Part shown: positions 21,501 to 34,000 of the stretch, one piece after another
Numbering within the stretch: position 1 is the stretch's first letter
Layout: every line of letters starts with the position of its first letter
Source of the DNA: Athripsodes cinereus
Lineage: Eukaryota; Arthropoda; Insecta; Trichoptera; Leptoceridae
NCBI GenBank assembly: GCA_947579605.1
Contig: OX388307.1
Span: 7,851,237-7,915,236 of the forward strand
Direction of reading: 5' to 3'
DNA length: 64,000 nucleotides
Position numbers and translations under genes: made by a program
The notes under the pieces: generated by a model
Seen by the model: the letters and a program-made list of their open reading frames with translations, nothing else
What the model was told of the DNA's origin: nothing
Databases searched by the model: none

Positions 21501-22521
21501 GGACCCTGCAGTTGTAGCACGCCTCTGGGGCAAAAGGAAGCACAAACCAACCATGAATTACGAGAAACTCTCCAGAGCACTCCGGTATTACTATGACGGT
21601 GATATGATATCCAAAGTACATGGAAAAAGGTGAGCATACAATTCTTTATTGAGTTATGTTAAAATATCTGCAAGTGCTTCATTTATCGAACTTCTGATAA
21701 ATACATAGAATAACAAAGTTTTTTTTTTTTTTTTTTTTTATTTAATGAAAATAGTACCTACATTGAATAAGAAATATATACATCTTATGATAATGAGTCA
21801 CGCCAAATCTAAAAGATTTGTCGGCGTGTTCTCTTATAACATACTTTATACATATATTAACCTAATACGACATTAACCTAAATACAAAAATAATTATTAG
21901 TTATATATAAATCCACACTTTATTAACCATTCCTTGACTAATTTTTTTGCAATATTTTTACTCTTGCATTTCTTAATAGATACCGGCATCATATTAAGTA
22001 TTTTTGGCACGTTATATTCAAATGTTCTTTTTCCGTATTTATTATTGAATTTAGGGACTACATATCCTTCATTAAATTTAAATCTGGTGTGATGCATATG
22101 TCGAGGTTTTTCTTTATATTCGGTTTTTGAAAAATGCTCAAGGACAACTCTCTGCCAAGCCGTTTAACTTATCGACTGATGGTTCTTGGTGGAAGTTCAT
22201 CATAATAAGATATTAAACTGAAAATACTTTATGTGTATATGTAAAGTAATTTTACATTTGTCTAATGATGAGAGCGGAAGCCTTGCTTGGTCGGCTCGCA
22301 AATAAAATTAAGTTAAATAGAACTACTACATAAAATCTATTTATTTAAATGTCTTATTAAATAGAAGGACATATCTTTTACATTGTTGTAATATTTTTTT
22401 CAGGTTTGTTTATCGTTTTGTTTGCGATTTGAAACAGTTAATAGGTTATGATGCCGGGGAATTGGCGAAACTGGTCAGCAAAAGTGCGCCGGCACAAAGT
22501 AGTTCCTGGCAAATGGAATGA
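9523..22521 (+). CDS. Ets97D: GABP-alpha / Ets97D ETS-family transcription factor
   Basis: Eleven coding exons, all with GT-AG ends and consistent phase: 9523-9676, 10090-10191, 10631-10749, 11401-11572, 11970-12177, 19040-19165, 19658-19731, 19875-19969, 20442-20592, 21476-21629, 22404-22521; 490 aa. Order of domains: GABP-alpha-specific N-terminal ubiquitin-like domain (about residues 86-180; [13 protein letters not shown], then [10 protein letters not shown]), Pointed/SAM domain (about 250-318; [22 protein letters not shown]), ETS DNA-binding domain (about 380-462; [31 protein letters not shown], the [10 protein letters not shown] recognition region). This combination is unique to GABP-alpha (Drosophila Ets97D/D-elg). 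The protein binds GGAA sites with an ankyrin partner (GABP-beta) and drives nuclear genes for mitochondria and housekeeping functions. Poly(A) signal AATAAA at 23011-23016. Intron 5 is enlarged to 6.9 kb by nested elements. Confidence 0.96.
10334..10539. repeat. 206-bp near-perfect palindrome (foldback/MITE)
   Basis: Arms of 101 bp around the 4-base loop gttt (10435-10438); I find one arm mismatch (ctataacc against ggttgtag). The outermost sequence is ttaattaaag / ctttaattaa. The word ttggcatgc occurs just left (10325-10333) and again at 10592-10600. Located in GABP-alpha intron 2. Confidence 0.95.
12285..12662 (+). mobile_element. LINE C-terminal fragment, left half (interrupted)
   Basis: Encodes the same LINE tail as 51061-51435 ([35 protein letters not shown], then LRTTWLDY), with one stop at 12541. 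It is cut by the LTR element; its frame resumes in phase at 18702 once one copy of the ACAT duplication is discounted. Confidence 0.85.
12663..14220 (-). repeat. 3' LTR
   Basis: Downstream LTR of the minus-strand element. Begins (on the minus strand, at 14220) TGTCGTG and ends ...GGGGCGTGATA at 12663. The ORFs seen inside it (for example 13117-13356, 13636-13842) also occur in the other LTR and show no domain. Confidence 0.92.
14221..14233 (-). other. Polypurine tract
   Basis: Minus strand reads AGGGAGAGGGTAG directly against the 3' LTR start, as expected for the plus-strand primer of an LTR retroelement. Confidence 0.75.
15199..15323. repeat. Compound (TG)n / 18-bp minisatellite
   Basis: Repeats of tgtgcatgtgtgttttg followed by (tg)n, inside the LTR element. 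The long ORF across it is low-complexity Cys/Val. Confidence 0.9.
16326..16571 (-). CDS. Integrase C-terminal fragment ORF in the LTR element
   Basis: An 81-codon ORF with a true ATG. Residues about 18-75 match the C-terminal segment of Ty3/gypsy-type integrases: DLVWRR, then FSAKLAPRF, then [16 protein letters not shown], then GRYHIKDI. This segment normally follows the catalytic core, which is absent here along with the rest of pol. The first 12 residues are unlike integrase and probably come from the deletion junction. It is located 0.55 kb after the primer-binding site, where gag normally starts. It may be a deletion scar that happens to be open, or a small retained protein. Confidence 0.6.
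   Translation of the reverse strand: MASSLPGLIENQSKDLVWRRSFVQSNAAKYFSAKLAPRFMLRRVKKRISKTVYELETPEGKYEGRYHIKDILKLDTPVTNQ
16680..16830. repeat. Degenerate tandem repeat (ttgtcgatattncaa)
   Basis: About eight imperfect 15-20 bp units with gtcgatatt / gtcgagatt cores in the leader of the LTR element. Confidence 0.7.
17118..17135 (-). other. tRNA primer-binding site of the LTR element
   Basis: Minus strand reads TGGTTGACTCGTCCGTGA, four bases after the 5' LTR. Its complement ends ACCA and can be read as a T-stem (CACGG), a 7-nt acceptor strand (ACGAGTC), discriminator A and CCA, the layout of a tRNA 3' end. Which tRNA is unknown to me. Confidence 0.7.
17140..18697 (-). repeat. 5' LTR
   Basis: Upstream LTR of the minus-strand element, identical to the 3' LTR except for 17529 by my reading. 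It should carry the promoter on the minus strand. Confidence 0.92.
18698..18846 (+). mobile_element. LINE C-terminal fragment, right half
   Basis: Continues the LINE frame broken at 12662: QILKD, then [12 protein letters not shown], then LFSLPTP, matching the intact-order copy at 51290-51430. Confidence 0.85.
19998..20095 (-). mobile_element. SINE-like repeat family A, copy 2
   Basis: The inverse of 6465-6560: ccggcaaactcccctttcac...gtataaggttgtatttgggt. In a GABP-alpha intron. Confidence 0.6.
20864..21190. repeat. Minisatellite of about 53-57 bp units
   Basis: Units start with agctacctcatctttaggag or gactaccccatctataggag and continue attgtgataattattacacac. Phase-equivalent starts at 20864, 20977, 21030 and 21143 show a higher-order period of 166 bp (113 + 53). 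In GABP-alpha intron 9, just before the second ETS exon. Confidence 0.85.
21719..22130 (-). mobile_element. 5'-truncated LINE with poly(A) tail
   Basis: A plus-strand T run (21719-21738) is the poly(A) tail of a minus-strand insertion. Above it the minus strand encodes a LINE C-terminus ([19 protein letters not shown], then [10 protein letters not shown]). In GABP-alpha intron 10. Confidence 0.75.
22172..22305 (+). repeat. Dispersed repeat family C, copy
   Basis: Shares ggttcttggtggaagttcat and atgatgagagcggaagcctt with 60841-60985 and 2865-2930. Confidence 0.5.
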
Positions 22522-23454
22522 ACACACTCTCAGGAGTGTCATAGCACAGTAAGGAAAGCTGCACATATACATCTGGGAAAAAACAATGAAAATTACCCAA
22601 ACTGTTACCTATTGAGATCTACAGAAATCATTCAAGTCATTTTTGTTGAAATCCTAATATATTTTCTTAAAAAAAGCGAAAGCTTTGTATCAAAAAGTTT
22701 ATTGATTTTATTGTTCAAGACTCATTTTGAATATCTTTTCAAAATAAATCTGCGTTGACATTCCAAAACACGTGTAATTATGCTATGGATTGTGTTAGAA
22801 AATAGTAACTGTTATATTATATTCCACTCATGTTTTATTTATTTTCAGTTATTTAATTTGATATATAATCAAATATATATTTTCTGAAATCCATTAATTG
22901 CCTGTGAATATTATGCCATATGAAATGTTACAAAGTAATTTTACAGATTCTGTTGTAAGATGATAGGAAGATATTTATTTTGGTTATAAGTGTTGTACCT
23001 ATATTTTTTAAATAAAATAAAAATGTAAATATTAATAAGAGTCTTTAATTATTATAATCCCAACAATTTATAATTTTCATTTTATTTTTACTGCAATATA
23101 AAAATGATAATACACTAATGACGGTCAAATTCTAATGATCTTATGTTCATATATTTATCTATAACACAATGAAAAATAAATAAAAAAATCATATCTTGTT
23201 TATGTTTTATCATGAAATTTTTATTTGCGTAAATTGCAAACTCTATTCGATAACAAAATCACATTGAGGCAAGGGTTACTGCATTGTTCATCAACTGTAT
23301 AAATGGTCTCTTACCATATTCAATTCTTCTAAGGCCATCCACTCAAATATTTAAGAGTGATTTAGTCTATTACTATAATGGTGTAAAAACAAATATTTAT
23401 CTCAGATCTCATAATTGAAGTTTTAGTCTTGTATGACAATAGGTACACCTACAC

Positions 23455-23720
23455 TTACCAAATGTTCATCATCTCATTTCTTCTTCTCTCAGAGTCGTAT
23501 CAAGTTCCCCCCCGACATTAGCAATCACTCTGGAGAATGCCTACCTGTTCTGCGCTATTCGGACCAGTTCTCCTACCTGTGCTATTATTCCAGACCACTG
23601 CTGTATATTGTGCAGCTACGACGTCTGTTCATACCCCACGATGCCCTTTATTATTAACTGCAAAAGTCTGTATTTTTCACCTCGCAGAAATGGCCCCAAG
23701 TAAGAGTTCTTCTCTTTTTC
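23455..23720 (-). mobile_element. LINE C-terminal fragment
   Basis: Minus strand encodes GEKYRLLQLIIKGIVGYEQT, then QWSGIIAQVGELVRIAQNRQ, then FSRVIANVGG, in broken frames; homologous to 8150-8275. Confidence 0.5.
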
Positions 23721-24794
23721 AATATAGAAAGAAAACGATTTGTTTAATATCTCTTTTTGTCTGCATTCACCATAGAGCATTTGTTTGGTCAGTAGGTGTG
23801 GAGCAAATAGGACATTATGTACAATAATCAATACAAGAGTTTTGATAATCTCAGGACATCTTAATAATCATTCAATAATAATGCTGAACAGTGAGGATAA
23901 TAATAAAGCATTATTCATGTTTAACAATTTTATTCAATACGATATGTGAATGTTTACATTTTTCATCCATGAAGAATTGATACAGAAATCAATGCTGTTG
24001 CAGTCTTACTAGATAGATTAAGTTTTTAATTAAGATTAATAAATACCACAGTCCAGCACACAATGCAAGATAGGTATATGAAAACAATATACCCAGATAT
24101 ATTTTTGTTACACGATAAGAGTGACATGTCAGTTAAAACAAATAAATTATTTTTCTTTAATTGCTTCCACATTATGTTAGCAAAAAATAAAGAAGGAAAT
24201 CTGCATCTTTTTTCATGGATTAAAATCAACATCAGTTATTTAATACCTAATCTACAAGGAGGAGAGTAGAATTAATATTTTACAATTGATTGCATAATAT
24301 AAAATGTATAAAAAACTTACGCTAAGTTCCATCTATACACAATAATAATAATAAATACTTATAAAATTGATTTAAATAAATCACAGACCAAATGCAAATG
24401 TTTTTAATCAATCATCTGTTTATTCCATAACAACAAATTGATAATTTAGTTAGGTATATGTTTTAGGGAATATTTTCTAGAAAGATATACGAGATGTATA
24501 AAATAAAATATTTTTTTTGAGTCATGAATGTGTTAAGATTTGAAGTTTGCGTTGATCTGTGTTTATTTAATCTGACTAGATAAAACAATAATATTAAAGA
24601 AAAAGCTATTATTTCCAATAGTTTATGGACACATTAAGTTACCAATTACAGTAAATTATATCTCTTTGAGAAATTATACTAATAAAAAATATTATGAAAT
24701 TGACAAATAGCCTTATTTGCATACACTCTTTTTGCTTTTCAATGAATTTGTTGATTAGGAATCTGTAATTTTTTTAAAAAGCTTTATCTCGCTT

Positions 24795-24870
24795 TTTGTT
24801 ATGAACCAAAGTACAAGTTTCTTTTTACAGCAGACTAAAAGCTTGTGCGTGAAAGGGGAGTTTGGATCTT
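24795..24870 (-). mobile_element. SINE-like repeat family A, copy 3
   Basis: The inverse reads ccaaactcccctttcacgcacaagcttttag, matching the other family A copies. Confidence 0.5.
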
Positions 24871-25485
24871 ATGGATTTACATATAATATTTTCATCACCA
24901 AATATGTGTAATGATGGAATTATGAAAAGAATATTTGTCAAGATCAAAATAAAGGCAGTTAAACAAAATAAAACAAATAAACATAATATTTCTATACATT
25001 CAAAATACATAATTAATATCCCTGTGAGTTATCGTAATAGTACATAATATGTTGTGATACATTTCAACTATAATAGTCTACTATTTACAGAACATTACAT
25101 GAATAACATACAATAAATGTACGGTTAGAAAATGAATGAAATCTAATAGTGTTATTTTATGATTTGTCTGTAGTATGAGGAGAAATTATATGTTTATAAT
25201 AATATTTTTTAATTTTTAATAATATATTGTTATTTTTACAATATTAATTTATATAATATGATGCATTTGATGTATCAAATTTAATGAATTATTGCAAAGT
25301 TAAAGGAAATTATATACATTAACACTTTGACACATCCTAATCTCTTACATTAATTTCCTGGAAACTTCGTACTGTTAATTACCCTATGAATTTTTCGTAC
25401 TGTTCATTGCCCTATGAATTTAACTCAATTGTTGAAGAACAATCATTTCACATTAATCAATGGTTTAAAGCACAAAAGATACCTA

Positions 25486-25733
25486 CGATGGCATAGCGCA
25501 CAGATGTGGTAAGTGCAGTTTTCATAGTTTTGAGATAATCAATGTTGAAAGTTTGAGATGCCATACCATTTAGTACTAACCACACATAGTTTTTGTTAAA
25601 TATCTCGTTAACGACACAGAGTTACGCAATAATATTCCTACGGAACATACTTCAGATTATATAGATTCACATACGTATAATAACTCATTTTCGGTAAAAA
25701 CTGCACTTACCACATCTGTGCGCTATGCCATCG
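25486..25733. mobile_element. 248-bp MITE with long terminal inverted repeats
   Basis: The left end (25486) starts cgatggcatagcgcacagat and the perfect inverse ends at 25733; arms are about 37-38 bp (to gtaagtgcagtttt). CCTA flanks both sides (25482-25485, 25734-25737) as a likely 4-bp target duplication. No ORF. Confidence 0.85.
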
Positions 25734-27028
25734 CCTACATGTCCACTATTTGGGCAAAATGAGTTAATATGATTACAAGATTAGTTGCAACATATTCTAT
25801 GTCCTGATTACATAATTAACAATAATACTTACATCATTATCGAAATATTTGACAAAAACCAAATGCTACACATTCTTAAATTAATATTTTTTGTGCACAG
25901 ATGCAACACGTCACATAAAACATTTGAGAATGCATTTATATCGACTTTCTTGGTTCTTAAAAAGCACATGCCCATTGGGAACATCTTCTGAATTAATTTT
26001 AAATTAATTGAGAATCTTTAACTTTCAGAATCTGTTTTCTCTAAACTAAATTGTCAAATGTCGACATGTGTCTCCTGCGCTGTAAACTATAGATTTTTAC
26101 TAATTCAGTATGCCTTATAAAAAAGGTTGTAGTAAATTGTTATACCATTCTTAAAGTATAGTATAGTATGTTCTACAGTTAAATTCAATATGAATTGTAA
26201 TGTAGAATGATGATGTTTCATATAATTATATTATAATGTAACAATTACCAATAAATTGATAGGTCAATATGAAAATTGTATCTATGTACAAGCACAATCA
26301 TCTACCTTGTATTAAACATAATATTGTAGAGTAACATTGCAATTTTTAATTCTACCAAGTCTTCTATCATACGTATTTATTCTTTTAATACATTCAGTAT
26401 AATAGTATGGACGAATTGAATAGCTAAGTCATCAAAATAAAGTATATTTATGCATTTCTCCCAATACAAAGTTTTCATGTAGGTATGTCAAATGAAGCAT
26501 AAAATAATTATTGTAAAATTCATAACAAAATTTACTAATTGATTTTTTTTAAGACTGTATTGTTACAAAGAATAATTGGTGCCTATGTTTAGTTAAATGT
26601 CTAACCTAACTCGTATATGTACATGTTATATTTATAAGTGAATATGTACAGAAAACAGATTTTTATAATGGGCTTATTAAGTAATTAATAATTCTAAAAC
26701 TATAGTCACTAGACAGGACACTCACAGATGATGTGTTAAATACATATTTTTAATAAATACATTATGTATTATACTAAGATTAATTATATTTTACTCAACT
26801 TAAATTAATAAGAGAATAGGGTTCACAGTCAATAGTATAATCTTGTAACACATTAAACAATTTGCGTTATATTATATATCATAGAGAATATATCAATTCT
26901 CCATAGATCTAAAGGAATTAAGTTTTTGTCTATGGAATACTGTTATCTAACGCAAGTTGCATATTGTGAAAAGGTCTAACTATAATTTAGTATATCTAGT
27001 TATCTTACATACAATATTACAACAATGT

Positions 27029-27430
27029 CTATCTATCTATACCCTCAAGCCGTGTCCCAGATGGGGTAGGCAGAGGAAATGGAACACCATATAGATCTAC
27101 CCTTAGCTGCGTGGTTCTTGGACGTCCGCGCTTCCTCAAACTCCCTCTTTCAGACAAATACATCTTCTTTGTCATCCTTTCATTTTGCATTCGCTCAACA
27201 TGACCAAACCACTGTAACTTATTTATACCCATTCTATCCACAACACTCTTCTTACATTCGCTCATTCTCCTGATATCCTCACTCTTCACTCTATCTCTTG
27301 TAATGTTTTACCAACCATTCTTCTCAGTGAACGCATCTCCACATCATTTACTTGTGTTTTGTGCGCCAGCATTTTTGCCATGTTCGACTCACTGTTATTG
27401 CTAACAATGGGTCGAAGTACACCAATGTAC
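27029..27430 (-). mobile_element. LINE C-terminal fragment
   Basis: Minus strand carries the family seen at 12285 and 51061 (MRSLRRMVGKTL, EDIRRMSECKKSVVDRM, WFGHVERM, KRGRPRTT). It lacks the stretch between RPRTT and the LPTP end, an internal deletion. Confidence 0.75.
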
Positions 27431-28057
27431 ATCCATAATATTGTGCATTACATAAGCCATTTAATAATTGGTTGATTACTATGTACATAATTATTTACAG
27501 AAAGTAATTAATATTGTTATTATATAAACACAATATACATTATAACAAATACAACAAAATACATTACAATATTACAATCAATATAATGTATAATAATAAT
27601 GACAAAGCACCAATTTAAAACAAATTAAAGAAGAAAAGACAACCCATTTCTGAATGATCTACATGGATTTTTATGACAGTTTCACTATAGCTGCATTCAC
27701 ATTATAACTGAACGATGCAAACACTGTTCTCTCTTTCTATTCTAAATATAGGCAAAAGAAAAAATCATAATAATTGTTTTCTTTCTCCTTTCCCCATTTA
27801 GTTTTCTTTTAATACATTCAGTAAATCTTTTCTTTTAAAACATATATATTGGTAAAAGGAAGAGAAAAGAGACAGAACTTTTGTCAGCATCGTTTGTTTG
27901 GTAAGCGTGGACACACCTATTCAAACAAAAACCAATCAGAATGTCAAACTCAGCCATACTATTTAATGTATGAATTCCCTCCGTAAATAAGATCATTGCC
28001 ATGATTTAAATTGAGATGATTAGATGTTAATGTTTATCTTCTTAGCTATTCTATTAG

Positions 28058-31000
28058 TCAAATCTTGGTAAGTGGTGTTCCTGCTATGAAAGCTGAACCA
28101 GAGTTAAGTTGACTATGATTGGACCCTGAATTTGGAATTTGAGAATTGTTTGTTGCGAAACCTTGTTTAGATTTATCTGAAATAAGAAATTTATATATAT
28201 TAACAATAAAATAGTATGTATATATGTACCTATGTGTTTTTTTGTTTTAATTTTAATAACCGGTAGTTAGTTGAACACATTTTAGCGATAAACTCGCCCT
28301 CTGTACATTGAATTGTATAACTGATATTTATATGACACTGTTTTATTTTGCAATATTGTAACCAATGTACAGCAAAGAATAAAATAAATAAATAAATAAA
28401 ATAGTAAGTTCTCTGCTATTCCACTTGTGGGAAGACATTGTGATGCTATAGAGACACCTAATTAATATTATATATTGATAGCCCAGTTTCATACTTAGAC
28501 CAACACCTAAAATTATTTAAAAATATTTTTTTTTTATATTATGTTATGTAAAAGTCATCTTCTTTCCATTTCACATTTTTTTTTTATTTTCGCACTATAA
28601 GGCATATTTGTTAGTGCTTTTGGTCAGTCAACATCAAAACATTGAGACTTCATATCTTAGAATATTAAAGTTTCAAGTTGTCGACTAAAGGGACTGGGTG
28701 ATGACTATAATAGAATTATTTCAGTCGATTATTAATTAATAGTGTGTAGCTTACCATCACATTTTTTCCTTTCCCCTGATTGATTGAAATCTCTTCTATC
28801 TGATCCTCTAGAATTGCTACTTTTACTGCTGCTGTGACTTCCTCTACCTGACCCATATCCCGGACTCTTCCCTCTATGGTTGGCATGATGAGGTTTGCCA
28901 TTGGTATACTCGTTATCAAAATAGCTGGAATCCGTTGAGTAATCTGGAGTGTATGGCCGCCTCTGCAGTGATGTTTGGTTCTTATGTTTATTACTCTTAC
29001 TTCCAGAACTATTTGAATTATTTGATTGATGTGTGTTTGTACTATTTACATAATGGTTGTTATTGGGGTAAGTGTTCTGTGGTGTGATGTCACATATTGG
29101 AAATTGGTCTTGTTGGTACGTGGCAGTGGGTGTCTGCTGGGAACAGTTTGTTGGCGATGGACATGGGAACTGCAAATAAAAGAGACATCATAAATATATA
29201 TCCAAATAAAATAAATTTGTATTGATATTATTATATATTACATTGCTTTGGTTCAAATACATGTGGATAGTCATGGGCTAACCCACTATAGAATATGCCA
29301 CTGTGAATGAATGAATAGAACACTTGAATATAACTTATTCAGTTTTATTACATGAGTTTATTTAAGTATAGAAACTTACTTGATCTCCTGCGCAGCTGCT
29401 ACTAATGTCACTACCAGAACAACTACAGTCACATTCATTTATACTAAAACAATTTGTTTCACTTTCTCCACCCAGGTTAGATGAAGTACAATCCTAAAAA
29501 TAAAGAAAATAAATACATACTCATTTAAAATAAATGACTTAGTACCTAATATGATTAAAAAAAATATGAAAGGCTGATGCATTATTGAGGAAAATATTTA
29601 CAAAGAGGTGTGTATGAAACTTACTTGTGAAATACAATCTTGTGGTTCTAATATGTCTTGGTATTCAATCTCCTCTTGGGCATTTTCCCTAGGAGGGCTG
29701 TAGTTAGCACCCTCAGGTTGTCCGTAAGATGAATTTGGATTATTTTGGTGCTTGGAATGTGATGATTGAGCATGACCTACAGATGTGCCTGATGGGAAGT
29801 TGTGAGGGAATGATGGAATCTAAAAGTATCCAATCAAAAATTAAATCAAATCATAAAATTTGTTTTAAAATAGTTTGGTATTGAAAGGATAGTATTGTGA
29901 ATGGTGTCAATTTATGAAAAAATGTAGCAGAAGTTATGAATGATTCAAAGTCATAAAAAACTAAATCTCATGTTATTTAAAATGACGAGTTTCCGAAAAG
30001 TTTTTATAAAGGATGACATGATACATTTATTGAATATATAATATATTTACAGGTGGTGGTTGCCCCATCGGTGGAGGGTTAAACCTGCAGTTGAATTGTT
30101 GATTGTCTTGAGGAACATTCTCTCCAATTTGTTTCTTAGTAGCTGTAGGTGACAATGGCAGAGGGTTTGATCTGATAGTTATATTAGATGGTTGGTTTTG
30201 TTGAGGCAATTGGTCGTATCTTTGTCTGGAAAAGGGAAAAATAAATTGAAACATCTTTATAGTACTCCCACATGTAAATACAAACAAAATGACCATTATC
30301 TTTAAGACACTGCCAAATTTTCATCACCTACCTGTAATCTCCACAGCTGCCATAAGGTTGCTCAGGGGGTGATGGTAAAATATCCCGTAAATTAATACCA
30401 CAATTCCTGGGATCCTTTCTATATCCTTCACTCTCTCTGGCATCTAAAATTGAGCTATCTGAGTAATGATTTCCATAGCTCATTTGGTTACCTCCAAAGT
30501 TTCTGGCATTGAAATTTCTATTTTCCAAATTTGGATTACTAAAATTACCTCTTCCATGTGACTCGTGATTAAAGTTTGATCTTTGAACATCTAAGTTGGG
30601 GTGAGAGACAAAGTTTCCAAGATTTTGATTCACATTGTTTGACCTTTCGTAACAATTATTTTCTCTGAACAATTCTTGAGGTGCATTAGAGTAATCTCCA
30701 TTGGGAATATCTGCGTAGTTTCCAGAATTTGAAGAGTTATATGTTCCAGTATTTTGTTGTGAGAAATTACCATCTTGGCATCCGTATTGCTGTTGTCTGC
30801 AATTTGGCATTTTGGATTTGTCAAATGGAATAGAGGATTGTTGTAGTTTGTGATCACTGTACGGATTTATTGGGATTCTGTCATGATATTGTTGTATACT
30901 ATTGTGGTTTACATTGCGATTTTGCTGTAACACAGAACAAAAAGTATTGCATTATTCAAGAGAAATTGTACCATACTGTAAGGATAATTGTACCTTCAGG

Positions 31001-34000
31001 ATTATGATGAAGAGTAAGAGAATGGATGAGTGAACTAACCATTGGGATGAGATGATGTGTGGAGTGTTGATGAGATGAAATGAGAAGTTCATTGTCTGTG
31101 TATTCAGATGAAGATGGACTCACAGTGGATTTGACACATGAATCATCGGAGTTCATTTGCTCCTGGAAATGCAACCATATTCTAGTTTAGATACCATCCA
31201 ACTATGCCAATACCGCTGTGGTAAATAATGAGATGTATGAATTTATTATTTTGTAAATATATGAATGTTACCATAGTTCTAGCTCCTTGTGATCCCAGAC
31301 AGAGAGCAGTTGTAGCGTAAGGCTCTGGAGGAGCTCTGGTCACACCTCCTTGTTGTTGGTAGAAAGTGCTTAAGTTTACTTCCGCATATTCTGAATTGGC
31401 TCCATCTGCTGTAGGATGTTGAAGACCTGGAAATCATAAATGTATAATTAATATTTTGGTCAAACAATCAAGACGGATTGAAGACAGAATTAATATTTAG
31501 AAATATTTACATCTTACTTCATTCCATCAGTCTACTTTTTCATAGATTAGAGATTATACAAACAATAATACAGTAAAAACCAATAAATCATTGTAGTATT
31601 ATGGCATGGAGAGGATGAATTGCATATTTATTACAATTGTGGGAGATGCAGTGATGGAGTATGTAGTTTACATTAGAAAGGATTAAGTACATATATAAAT
31701 TCTCTTTAAGTTTAATCATTCATAATAATTTTTTCATAATTAAAAACATCTAACATTTTCTACCTAGAGATCCTTGCAGCAGTTTGGTCTGGCAGTCCTT
31801 GTCCTCTAATCTGTTGGTAGTGCTGTCTCTACTCCTCCAACCTCTCTCCAGCCACATAGAGGTGTCCTTGTTTAGGGCGCACAATTCAGATGGAGTCACT
31901 ACAGGAACTACAAAAATTAAATTTATAATCAAAGCTATGGATTACAAAACCCGATTCAAAAGCTTCTTTAGATTTTATTTATTTATTTATACAATGAACG
32001 GCTATAAAAGCCTTCGACAAATATTGAATTGAAACAAAATTGATTCAAGTTCTACAGTTTTTTTTTTATTTATATATTTAAGAGATTTAGTTACATAGAT
32101 TGAAAACTAATCTTTAATTGTTCCTAATTTGTTATCACAGTTGAAATAAAAAATATAAGAGATGGTCGGTAGCCTGATGAAAGACTACCTTACTGACTTA
32201 CTTTGCCTTCACAACACATAAGTATGTTGTGTATGGGGTGACATTAGGTTTATTTTAAACTCAAAACTGTCTAGAACTGTTTAAACTAGAACCGTCTAGA
32301 ATTTATAAAACTAGAATAATTCCCAATAAATAAATTTACCACTGAAATGTCCAAGTTGCTTGTCTACTGTGCGTCGTCTCTTGAGGCATATGAAAACGAA
32401 AAAGCTAAGAACAGCCACCAATAAACAACACAAGCTCAAGCCAACAAACCAGGGTTCTTTGAAGACTGGGTTGAGTGTGCCACTGGGAGATGGATCGCTC
32501 CTTAAAAAATTAAATATATCAGAATGAAAAAATTAAACATCTATAAATAAATACACAAAAGTAATGTTTTTTGATAAGATGACGTAGTAAAGTATACAAA
32601 AAACAGAGTTCCTAATTTATTGGTATTTATTATGTAAAACTCCATATAATAAAACAAAATTGTATTTCAAAGTTTTACCAGTTACTTTATTATAGTGACC
32701 TAGGTTTCGTCAGTTTTTGATCGATTTTGAAATTTTGATTTGGTTTAGTTAGAAAACGACATTGTATGTTATAACCCAGGTTATTATTATAAAGTAACTA
32801 GTAAAATTTTGAAACATATTTTTATTTTGTTATAAATATACCAAAAACATTTTTACATGTAAGTTAACAGACTTATTTTATTATTATTCTGTGATAAGAA
32901 GGAATATGCAAAACTTACAGAAGTACAAATAGAAGGTTTATTGTCTAAAGGCAAAATATCATGACTAACCAAGTAGTTGGCTACTTCAGTTGTGGAATAT
33001 GCTGTGATGGTTAAGATAGATAGTTGCAAATTATTTATTTCTCAATGTATTTTTATCATTATTGAAAATACATCATATTCTACTAGGACCATTACAACTT
33101 TTCGCCAATGCGATCCCAGAGAAAACAAATCCAGGTACATAATATATGAAACAAAAAAAATCAGTAATGTTCAACATACTTCACTTGCTGATTGGGTGCA
33201 AAGTTGGGGTCCATAAGTAGAGGAGCAGATGCACTGAAGGGTCCAGCTCCTCTAGCTGTAGCCGCAGCTACTCTGGCTCCATACTTTCCTCCAGCTGAGA
33301 GACTGTTTATCACAACAGATGTGGTGCTGGCATTCAATGACATTTGTCCCAAGATTTTACCAGTTGCATTAGATTTTATTTGAATCTATAAAATAATTGA
33401 ATTCAACACATTAAAAATAATAATAAAATCATGAAATCTATGAAGCTGGAATCTCCAGTAGATAAGCAAAACAAATATTTGAATAAAAGAAGTAAATAAG
33501 TGGAGTATGTACTTTATAGCCCAAAATGACGCCGTTTTGATGTTCAATAGGTGGTGGCTGCCATTTTACAAATGCTGAAGTGCTGTTGATCATTCCAACA
33601 TGAACCTTGTCTGGAGGTGCAGAGGGAACTAAAAAGAAAAGAAAAAATACAACACTATGTCATATAAAAACCCAGATATATCTTTAAAAAAAAAAAAAAA
33701 CATCTAACATTTCCAATTTAGCAATACTAATATAATAAGCTGCCTTTAAATAGAAAAAATATTCAATGGAGATTATTCAATATTGAAAATCATAAAAATT
33801 ATTTGGATTGATGAAATGCAGTTCTTGAAGAGTGAGAGATTTTTTTTGCTATGGAAACAATCCAAGATATTATGTATTTGAACTGAAAATAATTCCTAAC
33901 AACTTTTTGACAGAATGTCAACAATAACAAATTAATTAATAATTTAGGTCAACCTGGGTAAAAATCATTTGATCATAATGTAAAATATAAAAACAATAAA

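Larger units (their letters stand above)
22522..28057. other. GABP-alpha 3' UTR and intergenic region to Robo
   Basis: The GABP-alpha 3' UTR runs to about 23035. The rest up to the Robo stop (28058) holds only repeats (listed) and AT-rich sequence that includes the Robo 3' UTR. The Robo poly(A) site could not be fixed. Confidence 0.5.
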
